Origin: Pseudoglutamicibacter cumminsii
GTDB lineage: Bacteria; Actinomycetota; Actinomycetes; Actinomycetales; Micrococcaceae
Reading direction: 5' to 3'
Assembly: GCF_003143995.1 (NCBI RefSeq)
Contig: NZ_QFWG01000007.1
Coordinates: 1 to 64,000, forward strand
DNA length: 64,000 nucleotides
The position numbers and the translations under genes are program-made. The notes below the pieces were generated by a model. That model had not been told where the DNA came from and did not search any database. It saw nothing but the letters and a program-made list of their open reading frames with translations. Below are positions 57,054-64,000 of the stretch, in pieces; within the stretch, counting starts at the first letter, position 1, and every line of letters starts with the position of its first letter.

Positions 57054-58757
57054 ATGAGCTTTGCCCACATCACCTCCCCCGGCCACGAACCACGTGAAGT
57101 TCGTGCGCCTCGCGGAACCGAGCTCAACGCCCGTTCGTGGCAGACCGAAGCACCCCTGCGAATGCTCATGAACAACCTCGACCCCGAGGTTGCAGAGCGC
57201 CCCGACGACCTCGTCGTATACGGAGGCACCGGCCGCGCGGCACGCTCGTGGGAAGCATTCGACGCCATCGTCGATTCCCTCAAGGACCTCGCCGAAGACG
57301 AGACGCTGCTGGTTCAGTCCGGCAAGCCTGTCGGCATCATCCGCACCAACGTGTGGGCCCCGCGCGTGTTGATCGCTAACTCGAACCTGGTGGGCGACTG
57401 GGCTAACTGGCCTGAATTCCGCAAGCTCGAAGACGAAGGCCTCATGATGTACGGCCAGATGACCGCGGGTTCGTGGATCTACATCGCAACCCAGGGCATC
57501 TTGCAGGGCACGTTCGAGACGTTCGCCGCGGTTGCCAAGAAGCGTTTCAACGGAACTCTCAAAGGCACCATCACGCTGACCGCCGGTTGCGGCGGGATGG
57601 GCGGTGCGCAGCCGCTCGCCGTGACGCTCAACGGTGGCGTCGCTCTCGTGGTCGATGTAGACCGCACCCGCTTGGAGCGTCGCCGTTCCAAGCGCTACCT
57701 GGATGAGATCGCAGACGACCTGGAGGCGGCAGTCGCACGCGCGCAGCAGGCAGCTGAGGCTGGCGAGGCGGTGTCGATTGGTATTGAAGGCAACGCCGCG
57801 GCTTTATTCCCTGAGCTGTTGCGCCGCCACAAGGCTGGCGAGCTCACAATCGACGTCGTTACCGACCAGACCTCGGCGCACGATCCGCTCTCGTACCTCC
57901 CTGCAGAGATCGCGCTCGAGGATTGGGACCGCGAGGCAGAGGCTGATCCGGTTGGCTTCACTAAGAAGTCCCGCGAATCCATGGCCGCCCACGTCGAGGC
58001 GATGGTGGGTTTCCAAGACGCCGGCGCTGAGGTTTTCGATTACGGCAACAGCATCCGCGATGAGGCACGCCACGCGGGCTTCGAGCGCGCGTTCGACTTC
58101 CCTGGCTTCGTCCCCGCCTACATTCGCCCGCTGTTCTGCGAAGGCTTGGGTCCGTTCCGCTGGGTTGCTCTTTCGGGCGACCCTGAGGACATCCGCGTAA
58201 CCGATGAGGCACTCAAGGAACTGTTCCCTGAAAACGAGCACCTGCATCGTTGGCTGGACGCCGCCGCTGAGCACGTCGAGTTCGAAGGTCTTCCTGCCCG
58301 CATCTGCTGGCTCGGCTACGGCGAGCGCCACCAGGCTGGCCTCTTGTTCAACCGCCTCGTTGCCGAGGGCAAGGTCAAGGCCCCGATTGTGATTGGCCGC
58401 GACCACCTCGACTCGGGTTCCGTGGCCTCGCCATACCGTGAGACCGAGTCGATGCTGGACGGTTCGGATGCGATCGCTGACTGGCCTCTGCTCAACGCGC
58501 TCACGGCGACCAGCTCGGGCGCGACGTGGGTTTCGTTGCACCACGGTGGCGGCGTGGGCATGGGTCGTTCGATCCACGCGGGCCAGGTGGGTGTCGCTGA
58601 CGGCACCGACCTCGCCGCCGCTAAGCTGACCGCTCTGTTGACCAATGACCCTGCGATGGGCGTGTTCCGCCACGTCGACGCCGGCTATTCGCGCGCTGTT
58701 GAGGTTGCGGATGAGCGCGGCGTGCGCGTTCCAATGAAGCCGCGCGTTCGCGACTAG
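57054..58757 (+). CDS. hutU: Urocanate hydratase
   Basis: 567 residues. It hydrates urocanate to imidazolone propionate with NAD+ as electrophilic cofactor. Characteristic stretches are [49 protein letters not shown] and [17 protein letters not shown]. Length is standard. AAGGAG lies six bases before ATG. It is the second step of histidine degradation and is followed by hutI after a repeat-filled gap of about 90 bp. Confidence 0.97.
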   Translation: MSFAHITSPGHEPREVRAPRGTELNARSWQTEAPLRMLMNNLDPEVAERPDDLVVYGGTGRAARSWEAFDAIVDSLKDLAEDETLLVQSGKPVGIIRTNVWAPRVLIANSNLVGDWANWPEFRKLEDEGLMMYGQMTAGSWIYIATQGILQGTFETFAAVAKKRFNGTLKGTITLTAGCGGMGGAQPLAVTLNGGVALVVDVDRTRLERRRSKRYLDEIADDLEAAVARAQQAAEAGEAVSIGIEGNAAALFPELLRRHKAGELTIDVVTDQTSAHDPLSYLPAEIALEDWDREAEADPVGFTKKSRESMAAHVEAMVGFQDAGAEVFDYGNSIRDEARHAGFERAFDFPGFVPAYIRPLFCEGLGPFRWVALSGDPEDIRVTDEALKELFPENEHLHRWLDAAAEHVEFEGLPARICWLGYGERHQAGLLFNRLVAEGKVKAPIVIGRDHLDSGSVASPYRETESMLDGSDAIADWPLLNALTATSSGATWVSLHHGGGVGMGRSIHAGQVGVADGTDLAAAKLTALLTNDPAMGVFRHVDAGYSRAVEVADERGVRVPMKPRVRD

Positions 58758-58765
58758 TCTGAATA

Positions 58766-58810
58766 ACTGGCCGAAACATCACTGGCCAATACATCGCTGC
58801 CATTCCATCC
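58766..58810. repeat. Three 15-bp tandem units after hutU
   Basis: ACTGGCCGAAACATC (58766-58780), ACTGGCCAATACATC (58781-58795), GCTGCCATTCCATCC (58796-58810). They start 9 bp beyond the hutU stop; the first two are 13 of 15 identical. Confidence 0.85.
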
Positions 58811-58846
58811 AGGAGTGTTTGGCACGAGTTTTGGAGAGGAGCGCTC

Positions 58847-60055
58847 ATGACCTCGACCCTGTACACCTCGATCGGTGAGCTGTGGTCCTTTGATCCTGAG
58901 CACGGCGCCGTGGATTCTGCGAAGCTCGCTACCGCGGCTGAGGCCGGCGTCGTGACTGATGCCGCGTTGGTTGTTGAGGATGGCGTGGTCGCTTGGTCCG
59001 GCCCCGCGTCTGCCGCCCCAGACGCCGATGCGCGGGTTGATCTCGCAGGTTCCGTCGTGGTTCCAGGGTGGGTTGATTCCCACTCCCACATGGTTTTCGA
59101 CGGCGACCGTTCGGCTGAGTTTGAGGCGCGGATGGCCGGCCAGTCCTATGCGGCCGGCGGTATCGCGGTCACGACTGAGGCGACGCGCGCGGCGTCGGAA
59201 GCGAAGCTGGACGCGTTGGTTGCCGAGCGTGTTGCACAGGCCGCGGCGTTGGGTACGACAACGCTGGAGACCAAGACGGGCTACGGGCTGGACGTGGAGT
59301 CTGAGGCGCTCGCGGCGCGGGTTGCCGCCCGGCACGTCGAGGAAGTCACGTTCCTAGGTGCCCACCTGGTTCCGCCCGAGTACGAGCATGACCGCGAAGC
59401 CTATGTTGACCTCGTATGCGGCCCGATGTTGGATGCGGTTGCCGAGCATGTCGCGTGGATCGATGTGTTCTGTGAACAGGGTGCGTTCACGGTCGAGGAA
59501 TCGATGCGGGTCTTGAAGGCCGGGCAGGAACGCGGGCTCGGTTTGCGTGTTCACGGCAACCAGATTGGGCACACGGGCGGAGCCGCGATGGCGGTCGAGC
59601 TCGGGGCCGCGAGTGTTGATCACGTGAACTTCATGAGCGCAGAAGACATCGAGATGCTCGCCGCCTCCGACACCGTCGCGACGATCCTCCCGGCGTGTGA
59701 TCTTTCGACGCGCGCCCCGCTCGCTCCAGCGCGCGAGCTCCTGGATGCGGGCGCGACGGTTGCGATCGCATCCAATCTCAACCCTGGCACGTCCTACACG
59801 TCATCGGTTCCGTTCTGCATCACCACTGCGGTGTTGCAGCAACACATGACCTTGGCCGAGGCCATCCGAGCCGCAACGCTAGGTGGGGCGGCAGCGTTAC
59901 GTCGCACCGACGTCGGGCATTTGCGCCGCGGGGCACCTGCCAACTTCGCTGTCGTGGACGCCCCCGCCGCGATCCACCTCGCGTACCGCCCAGGCATGGT
60001 GGGGATCCGCGCAACCGTCAAGAACGGCGAGCTGATCGCCGGTTCGTTCGAGTAA
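58847..60055 (+). CDS. hutI: Imidazolonepropionase
   Basis: 402 residues, an amidohydrolase-fold metal enzyme with WVDSHSHMVFDGDRSAEF (metal His-x-His), TLETKTGYGLD, FLGAHLVPPEY, RVHGNQIGHTGG and VDHVNFMSAEDI. It opens the imidazolone ring to give N-formimino-glutamate. GGAGAGGAGCGCTC precedes the ATG. It is the third hut gene of the cluster; the enzyme for the next step (hutG or hutF type) is not in the window. Confidence 0.96.
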   Translation: MTSTLYTSIGELWSFDPEHGAVDSAKLATAAEAGVVTDAALVVEDGVVAWSGPASAAPDADARVDLAGSVVVPGWVDSHSHMVFDGDRSAEFEARMAGQSYAAGGIAVTTEATRAASEAKLDALVAERVAQAAALGTTTLETKTGYGLDVESEALAARVAARHVEEVTFLGAHLVPPEYEHDREAYVDLVCGPMLDAVAEHVAWIDVFCEQGAFTVEESMRVLKAGQERGLGLRVHGNQIGHTGGAAMAVELGAASVDHVNFMSAEDIEMLAASDTVATILPACDLSTRAPLAPARELLDAGATVAIASNLNPGTSYTSSVPFCITTAVLQQHMTLAEAIRAATLGGAAALRRTDVGHLRRGAPANFAVVDAPAAIHLAYRPGMVGIRATVKNGELIAGSFE

Positions 60056-60111
60056 TTATTCTTCCGGTCACCTCGTGGCCCACGTATTGATTTTTCATGA
60101 AGGAGCACTCA

Positions 60112-61710
60112 GTGTCCCTAGACCAGAAAAAACTAGAACAGAAACTAGACCAGAAACTAGCGCAGAATCCAGGAAACTCCGCTGCACGTTCGACCGTGGT
60201 GTTGAACCCGAAGGGTGTCAGCGCCGAGGACGTTGTGGCGGTCGCCCGCTACGGAGCCACGGTTGAGCTGGGCCCGGAAGTTTTCGAGACCGTCAACGCA
60301 GTGCGCCAGCACGTTGAGGACCTCGCGGCATCCACGACCCCTGTGTACGGCGTGTCCACGGGTTTCGGCGCGCTCGCTGACACCTCGATCCCCCAGGAAC
60401 GCCGCACCCTGCTGCAGTCGAGCCTGATCCGCTCCCACGCCGCCGGAACCGGGCCTGAGGTTGAGAGGGAAGTAATCCGCGCGCTGATGTTCTTGCGGGC
60501 GCGCACGCTCGCTACTGGCCGCACGGGTGTGCGTTTCGTGGTGCTTGAGAACCTCGTGAAGCTGCTCAACGCTGGCATCACGCCGGTTGTTCACGAATAC
60601 GGTTCGCTGGGCTGCTCCGGCGACCTCGCGCCGCTCGCCCACTGCGCAATCGTTCTGCTCGGCGAAGGCCGCGCCCGCGATGCTGAAGGCGTTGAGCGTC
60701 CTGTTCCTGAGCTACTTGCCGAGGCCGGCATTGAGCCGCTTGATCTTGCGGAGAAGGAGGGCCTGGCCCTCATCAACGGAACCGACGGCATGCTCGGCAT
60801 GTTGCTCATGGCTCTGGATGACCTGCGTGACCTCGTCGATGTTGCCGACCTGACCACCGCGCTGTCGATCCAGGGCTTGCGTGGTCGTGACACCGTGTTC
60901 GCGCCTCAGCTCCACGAGCCGCTCCGCCCGCACCCGGGCCAGGCGCGTTCGGCGGCCAACGTGTACCGCTGGCTCAAGGACTCCCCGATCGTCGCCGATG
61001 TCATGAACGAAGGTTCCCGCGTTCAGGACGCATACTCGTTGCGTTGCCACCCGCAGGTTGCCGGTGCAGTGCGCGACACGATCTCGCACGCCGAGGTGGT
61101 TGCTGAGCGCGAGCTCGCTTCCGCGATCGACAACCCTGTTGTTCTGGAAGATGGCACGGTTACTTCGAACGGTAACTTCCACGGTGCGCCGGTTGCTTAC
61201 GTTCTGGACTTCCTCGCGATCGCTGCCGCCGACCTCGCTTCGATCTCGGAGCGCCGTAGCGACCGCATGCTCGATAAGTCCCGTAGCTTCGGTCTCCCGC
61301 CGTTCCTCGCGGATGATCCGGGCGTGGATTCCGGTTTCATGATCGCCCAGTACACCCAGGCTGGCCTGGTTGCGGAGATGAAGCGCCTCGCTTCCCCGGC
61401 CTCGGTCGACTCGATTCCGTCCTCCGCGATGCAGGAAGACCACGTATCACTCGGCTGGCACGCGGCCCGCAAGCTCCGCACCTCGATTGATGCTCTGCGT
61501 CGTGTGCTCGCTATCGAGCTCATGACCGCGGCCCGCGCGATCGACCTGCGCGCTCCGCTCAAGGCATCCCCAGCCACGGCGGAGGTCCTCGAAGCGTTCC
61601 GCGAGACCGTCCCAGGCCCAGGACCGGACCGTTTCCTCGCCCCAGATATCGAGGCCGCAGTCCAGTTCGTTGCCGCACACCCGTGGAGCAATCACCGCGA
61701 GCAGGACTAA
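60112..61710 (+). CDS. hutH: Histidine ammonia-lyase
   Basis: 532 residues from GTG 60112, with AAGGAG upstream inside the alternate ATG frame (60097). The MIO prosthetic group motif reads GSLGCSGDLAPLAH, i.e. Cys-Ser-Gly rather than Ala-Ser-Gly, a variant I associate with actinobacterial HAL. YGVSTGFG, NGTDGMLGML and SAIDNPVVLEDG are also typical. It deaminates histidine to urocanate. The first 17 residues (LDQKKLEQKLDQKLAQ) are a repetitive lysine/glutamine helix with four CTA leucine codons. The gene ends the hut operon before a strong terminator. Confidence 0.96.
   Translation: MSLDQKKLEQKLDQKLAQNPGNSAARSTVVLNPKGVSAEDVVAVARYGATVELGPEVFETVNAVRQHVEDLAASTTPVYGVSTGFGALADTSIPQERRTLLQSSLIRSHAAGTGPEVEREVIRALMFLRARTLATGRTGVRFVVLENLVKLLNAGITPVVHEYGSLGCSGDLAPLAHCAIVLLGEGRARDAEGVERPVPELLAEAGIEPLDLAEKEGLALINGTDGMLGMLLMALDDLRDLVDVADLTTALSIQGLRGRDTVFAPQLHEPLRPHPGQARSAANVYRWLKDSPIVADVMNEGSRVQDAYSLRCHPQVAGAVRDTISHAEVVAERELASAIDNPVVLEDGTVTSNGNFHGAPVAYVLDFLAIAAADLASISERRSDRMLDKSRSFGLPPFLADDPGVDSGFMIAQYTQAGLVAEMKRLASPASVDSIPSSAMQEDHVSLGWHAARKLRTSIDALRRVLAIELMTAARAIDLRAPLKASPATAEVLEAFRETVPGPGPDRFLAPDIEAAVQFVAAHPWSNHREQD
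60118..60168. repeat. In-frame 12-bp repeats at the hutH N-terminus
   Basis: CTAGACCAGAAA, (AAA), CTAGAACAGAAA, CTAGACCAGAAA, CTAGCGCAGAAT encode L-(D/E/A)-Q-(K/N) units. The repeat uses CTA, a rare leucine codon in a high-GC genome. Confidence 0.8.
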
Positions 61711-61752
61711 CGCTGCACACCGCTCAGCAGGCACAATAGCGCTGGCTAGATG

Positions 61753-61792
61753 ACGATGCCGGGGTCACCTCAGAAGGTGACCCCGGCATCGT
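61753..61792. terminator. Bidirectional terminator between hutH and the glycosyltransferase gene
   Basis: A perfect 18-bp stem, ACGATGCCGGGGTCACCT (61753-61770) with 61775-61792, and a CAGA loop. It ends two convergent transcripts. Confidence 0.95.
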
Positions 61793-61855
61793 TGTGTGAA
61801 GTGTGAGGCGCGAGCTGCAACTGAACTAGCCCCGCTCAGCTGGCAGTAGTGAGCT

Positions 61856-63040
61856 TTAGAGGTAATCGTGGACGTCGGCGCCGCGATAGAGCGCCTCGAA
61901 CGTCTTGATGGTTTTCTCTTCGCCGTGCTTGAGCGCCATCTGGTGGCCAGCCTCCCCCATCGCCTTGCGTTCAGCCGGCGAAAGATCGAGGATGCTTGCG
62001 AGCTTCTCCGCGAGGTCCTGGTCATCGCCCGGGGTAAACAGGTGGCCGTTGACGCCCTCGTCCACGAGGTGCGGCAGTGCGAGCGCGTTCGCGAGCACCA
62101 CCGGGCGGGAAGCCGAAAGCGCTTCAAGCGTCACGAGCGACTGGAGCTCCGCTGTGCCCGGTTGGCAGAAGACGTCGGCGCACAGGTATTCCTGGCGCAA
62201 GGTTTCGTCGTCCACAAAGCCGAGGAAGTGCACGCGGTCCTCAATGCCCAGCTCAGCGGCGAGCGCCTCGAGCTTAGGCCGTTGCTCGCCTTCGCCCACA
62301 ATCCGCACGTGCGGGCGTGGATGCTGATTCAAACGAGCGATCGCACGCAGCAGGACGTCGATGTTCTTCTCTACCGCGAGGCGGCCAACGAATAACACCG
62401 TCTGGTAGTCGCGCTGCGGCAGCGTTTCGTTCTCGCGCATCTCATAGTGTGCGGAGTTGATCCCGTTCGAGAGAGGCAAGACGTCTGTGAGGCCAGCGTT
62501 CTCGCGCATCGCGCGTGCTGCAAGCGGGGTCGGTGTGGTGACCACGGCGGCCTTACCCATGATCTTGCCCATGTCGCGCCACGAGTTGCGAGAAACGATG
62601 TTGAGGAACCACTGCGGGAACGGGAGGAACGGTTCAAGGTTCTCCGGAATGAAGTGGTTGGTTGCGATCAAACGGATGCCACGCTTGGTCGCTTGCTTCT
62701 GAGCGGCGTGTCCGATCATGTAGTGGCACTGGATGTGCACGACGTCTGGCTTGATTTCGTCCATGACGCGCCCCGCAACCTTGTTCGCGGAGTACGGGGT
62801 TACAAGCCGGTATGTTTCGTGCGTCGGCGCCTTGTGGGATGTGACGCGGTGAACGGTAGCCTCTGGCCGATGCTCAACGAAGGATGGGCCACGGTCGTTA
62901 CGTACCGCGAGGATGTGGACTTCGTGGCCGCGCTTGGTCAGGTTGGTTGCCAAGCGGTAGCAGAACACGGCCGCGCCGTTGACGTCGGGCGGGTAGGTAT
63001 CGCAAGCGATAAGGATTCGCAGTGGCGTTTCCTGTGTCAC
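61856..63040 (-). CDS. GT4-family glycosyltransferase
   Basis: 394 residues from GTG 63040 (GGAG upstream; TTG at 63043 also possible). GT-B fold: N-terminal LIACDTYPPDVNGAAVFCYR and VHIQCHYMIGHAAQ, C-terminal VLFVGRLAVEKNIDVLLRAI and TAELQSLVTLEALSASRPVV (the E-x7-E motif). It resembles mannosyltransferases of the PimB/MgtA group, making glycolipid or mannan precursors a reasonable guess. No neighbouring cell-wall genes support a particular pathway. Confidence 0.88.
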   Translation of the reverse strand: MTQETPLRILIACDTYPPDVNGAAVFCYRLATNLTKRGHEVHILAVRNDRGPSFVEHRPEATVHRVTSHKAPTHETYRLVTPYSANKVAGRVMDEIKPDVVHIQCHYMIGHAAQKQATKRGIRLIATNHFIPENLEPFLPFPQWFLNIVSRNSWRDMGKIMGKAAVVTTPTPLAARAMRENAGLTDVLPLSNGINSAHYEMRENETLPQRDYQTVLFVGRLAVEKNIDVLLRAIARLNQHPRPHVRIVGEGEQRPKLEALAAELGIEDRVHFLGFVDDETLRQEYLCADVFCQPGTAELQSLVTLEALSASRPVVLANALALPHLVDEGVNGHLFTPGDDQDLAEKLASILDLSPAERKAMGEAGHQMALKHGEEKTIKTFEALYRGADVHDYL

Positions 63041-63088
63041 CAACGCATACTCCAGTTATCTCGACGTCATAGTTACAGTTTCAAGAGT

Positions 63089-63987
63089 CTACCGAACCTC
63101 GGTGCGTTCGGGTGCCACTGAATCGGGGTGGTGCCGTGAAAGTTGCAACACGCCGATGATCGCGATCACTCCCGCGGCGATCATCCCGCAGGCCGTGTAC
63201 CACGGAAGCCCTGGCGCTAGCTCGCCAAGGATGATGACACCGATCAGCACGCCGACCATCGGGTCGATCACCGTAAGCCCCGCAACCACAAGCTCTGGCG
63301 GCCCGGAAGCGTACGCGTGCTGGTTGAAGTATTGACCCATGATGCCCACGATCACGATCGCGACCATCGCGCCCCAAGGGACCTGCTCCCACCAGATAGC
63401 TTCCGGGTCCCAATTCAGGAACGTCACCGCGATGGTGCGCACCAGGACAGCGGTGAAACCGAAAAGGATACCCGCGCCGACGATATAGAAGATCGCACCG
63501 CCTTTGCGGCGGCGATGCACGAGCGCGAGGACGCCGAGGATGATGCCGCTGATGCCGAGCAGGATGATGATCATAACCCGCTGATTACCGGTCACGAAGG
63601 TTTCGTGGGTCGCCTTGATCGCGAGGAGCACGAAGCCGATCGCGCCGATGGTGCACACCGCGATGGCCCTCCACGTTGCGCCGTTGATGCGTATCTTGCG
63701 GTCCCACGAGTGATGATGGTCGTCAAAACGAGCGCGACAGCCCCGAGCGGCTGGACGACCGTGAGCGGTGCCAAGGACAGCGCAACGATGTTGAGGATCA
63801 CGCCGGTGATCATCAGGACGAGACCAAAAAGCCACGTCCGGTTCTTGAGCATCTGGACGATCTGCTTGCCGCTCACCTCACGGCCGTGTGCGTTACGCAC
63901 GGCAGCGGCCTGACGCTGAGTACCCAGCGCCAGGAACGCGGCCGACACAAAGGCCGCTGTGACAGCTATCCAGACCATGTTATGCAC
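63089..63987 (-). pseudogene. DMT-superfamily transporter, interrupted by a frameshift
   Basis: About 299 residues if restored. N-terminal part MVWIAVTAAFVSAAFLALGTQRQAAAVRN to LAPLTVVQPLGAVALVLTTIIT lies in one frame; the rest, from SWDRKIRINGATWRAIA to HHPDSVAPERTEVR, lies in another. One base inserted near 63706 (ACCTCG for ACTCG) joins them into a complete 10-helix actinobacterial DMT protein. The break may be real or a base-call error. GTG 63987 or ATG 63978 is the start. The window ends just upstream. Confidence 0.75.
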
Positions 63988-64000
63988 CGTAGACGCGCGC

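Overview
The window is a contiguous piece of a high-GC actinobacterial chromosome, most likely a member of the Micrococcaceae (Arthrobacter/Pseudoglutamicibacter-like). That placement is inferred from gene order and protein style, not from a database search. The evidence is the recX-recA-DUF3046-clgR-cinA-pgsA-ftsK-rnj-dapA block, the proS-GNAT-ispG-rseP-dxr block, the cdsA-frr-pyrH-tsf-rpsB block, FtsK ending in DAWSLTGR, frequent GTG starts and perfect-stem terminators without long U tracts.

Layout. 1-5.2 kb: an FBP zinc-finger protein, recX/recA with a SOS box, DUF3046, clgR, cinA, pgsA. 5.2-17 kb: ftsK, rnj, dapA, a membrane TPR protein, dapB, luxS, an M16 protease, then a ThDP enzyme plus a cyclase-family hydrolase. 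17-31 kb: the RNA and translation block (pnp, rpsO, a methyltransferase, ribF, two membrane proteins, truB, rbfA, infB, ylxR, nusA, rimP), then an unknown secreted protein and a TauE exporter. 31-45 kb: proS, GNAT, isoprenoid genes ispG/dxr with the site-2 protease between them, a DivIVA-domain protein, cdsA, frr, pyrH, tsf, rpsB. 44.8-47.9 kb: a mobile unit (ISL3 element, LysE exporter, GNAT pseudogene) inserted between rpsB and an M23-like gene. 48-55.7 kb: a CocE-type hydrolase with a POT peptide transporter, a secreted beta-rich protein, trhO, a DUF4298 protein and a CAU tRNA. 55.7-62 kb: an IclR regulator and the histidine-degradation genes hutU-hutI-hutH. 62-64 kb: a GT4 glycosyltransferase and a DMT-type transporter.

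Points that stand out. (1) The mobile unit has perfect 8-bp target duplications at its outermost ends only, so the passenger region moved with the IS. (2) Many genes are followed directly by short, decaying tandem duplications (12-28 bp) that start from, or lie just after, the stop codon. I count at least eight clear cases, and this looks like a genome habit. (3) infB and the DMT transporter are each split by a single-base loss. infB is essential, so a base-call error, a lesion or recoding must be separated. (4) The secreted 428-residue protein has the Ser/Thr-rich alternating pattern of aerolysin/ETX-type pore formers. (5) The iclR-hut region holds two perfect 14-bp palindromes centred exactly 21 bp apart, and a roughly 20-bp motif shared by the iclR and hutU upstream regions.
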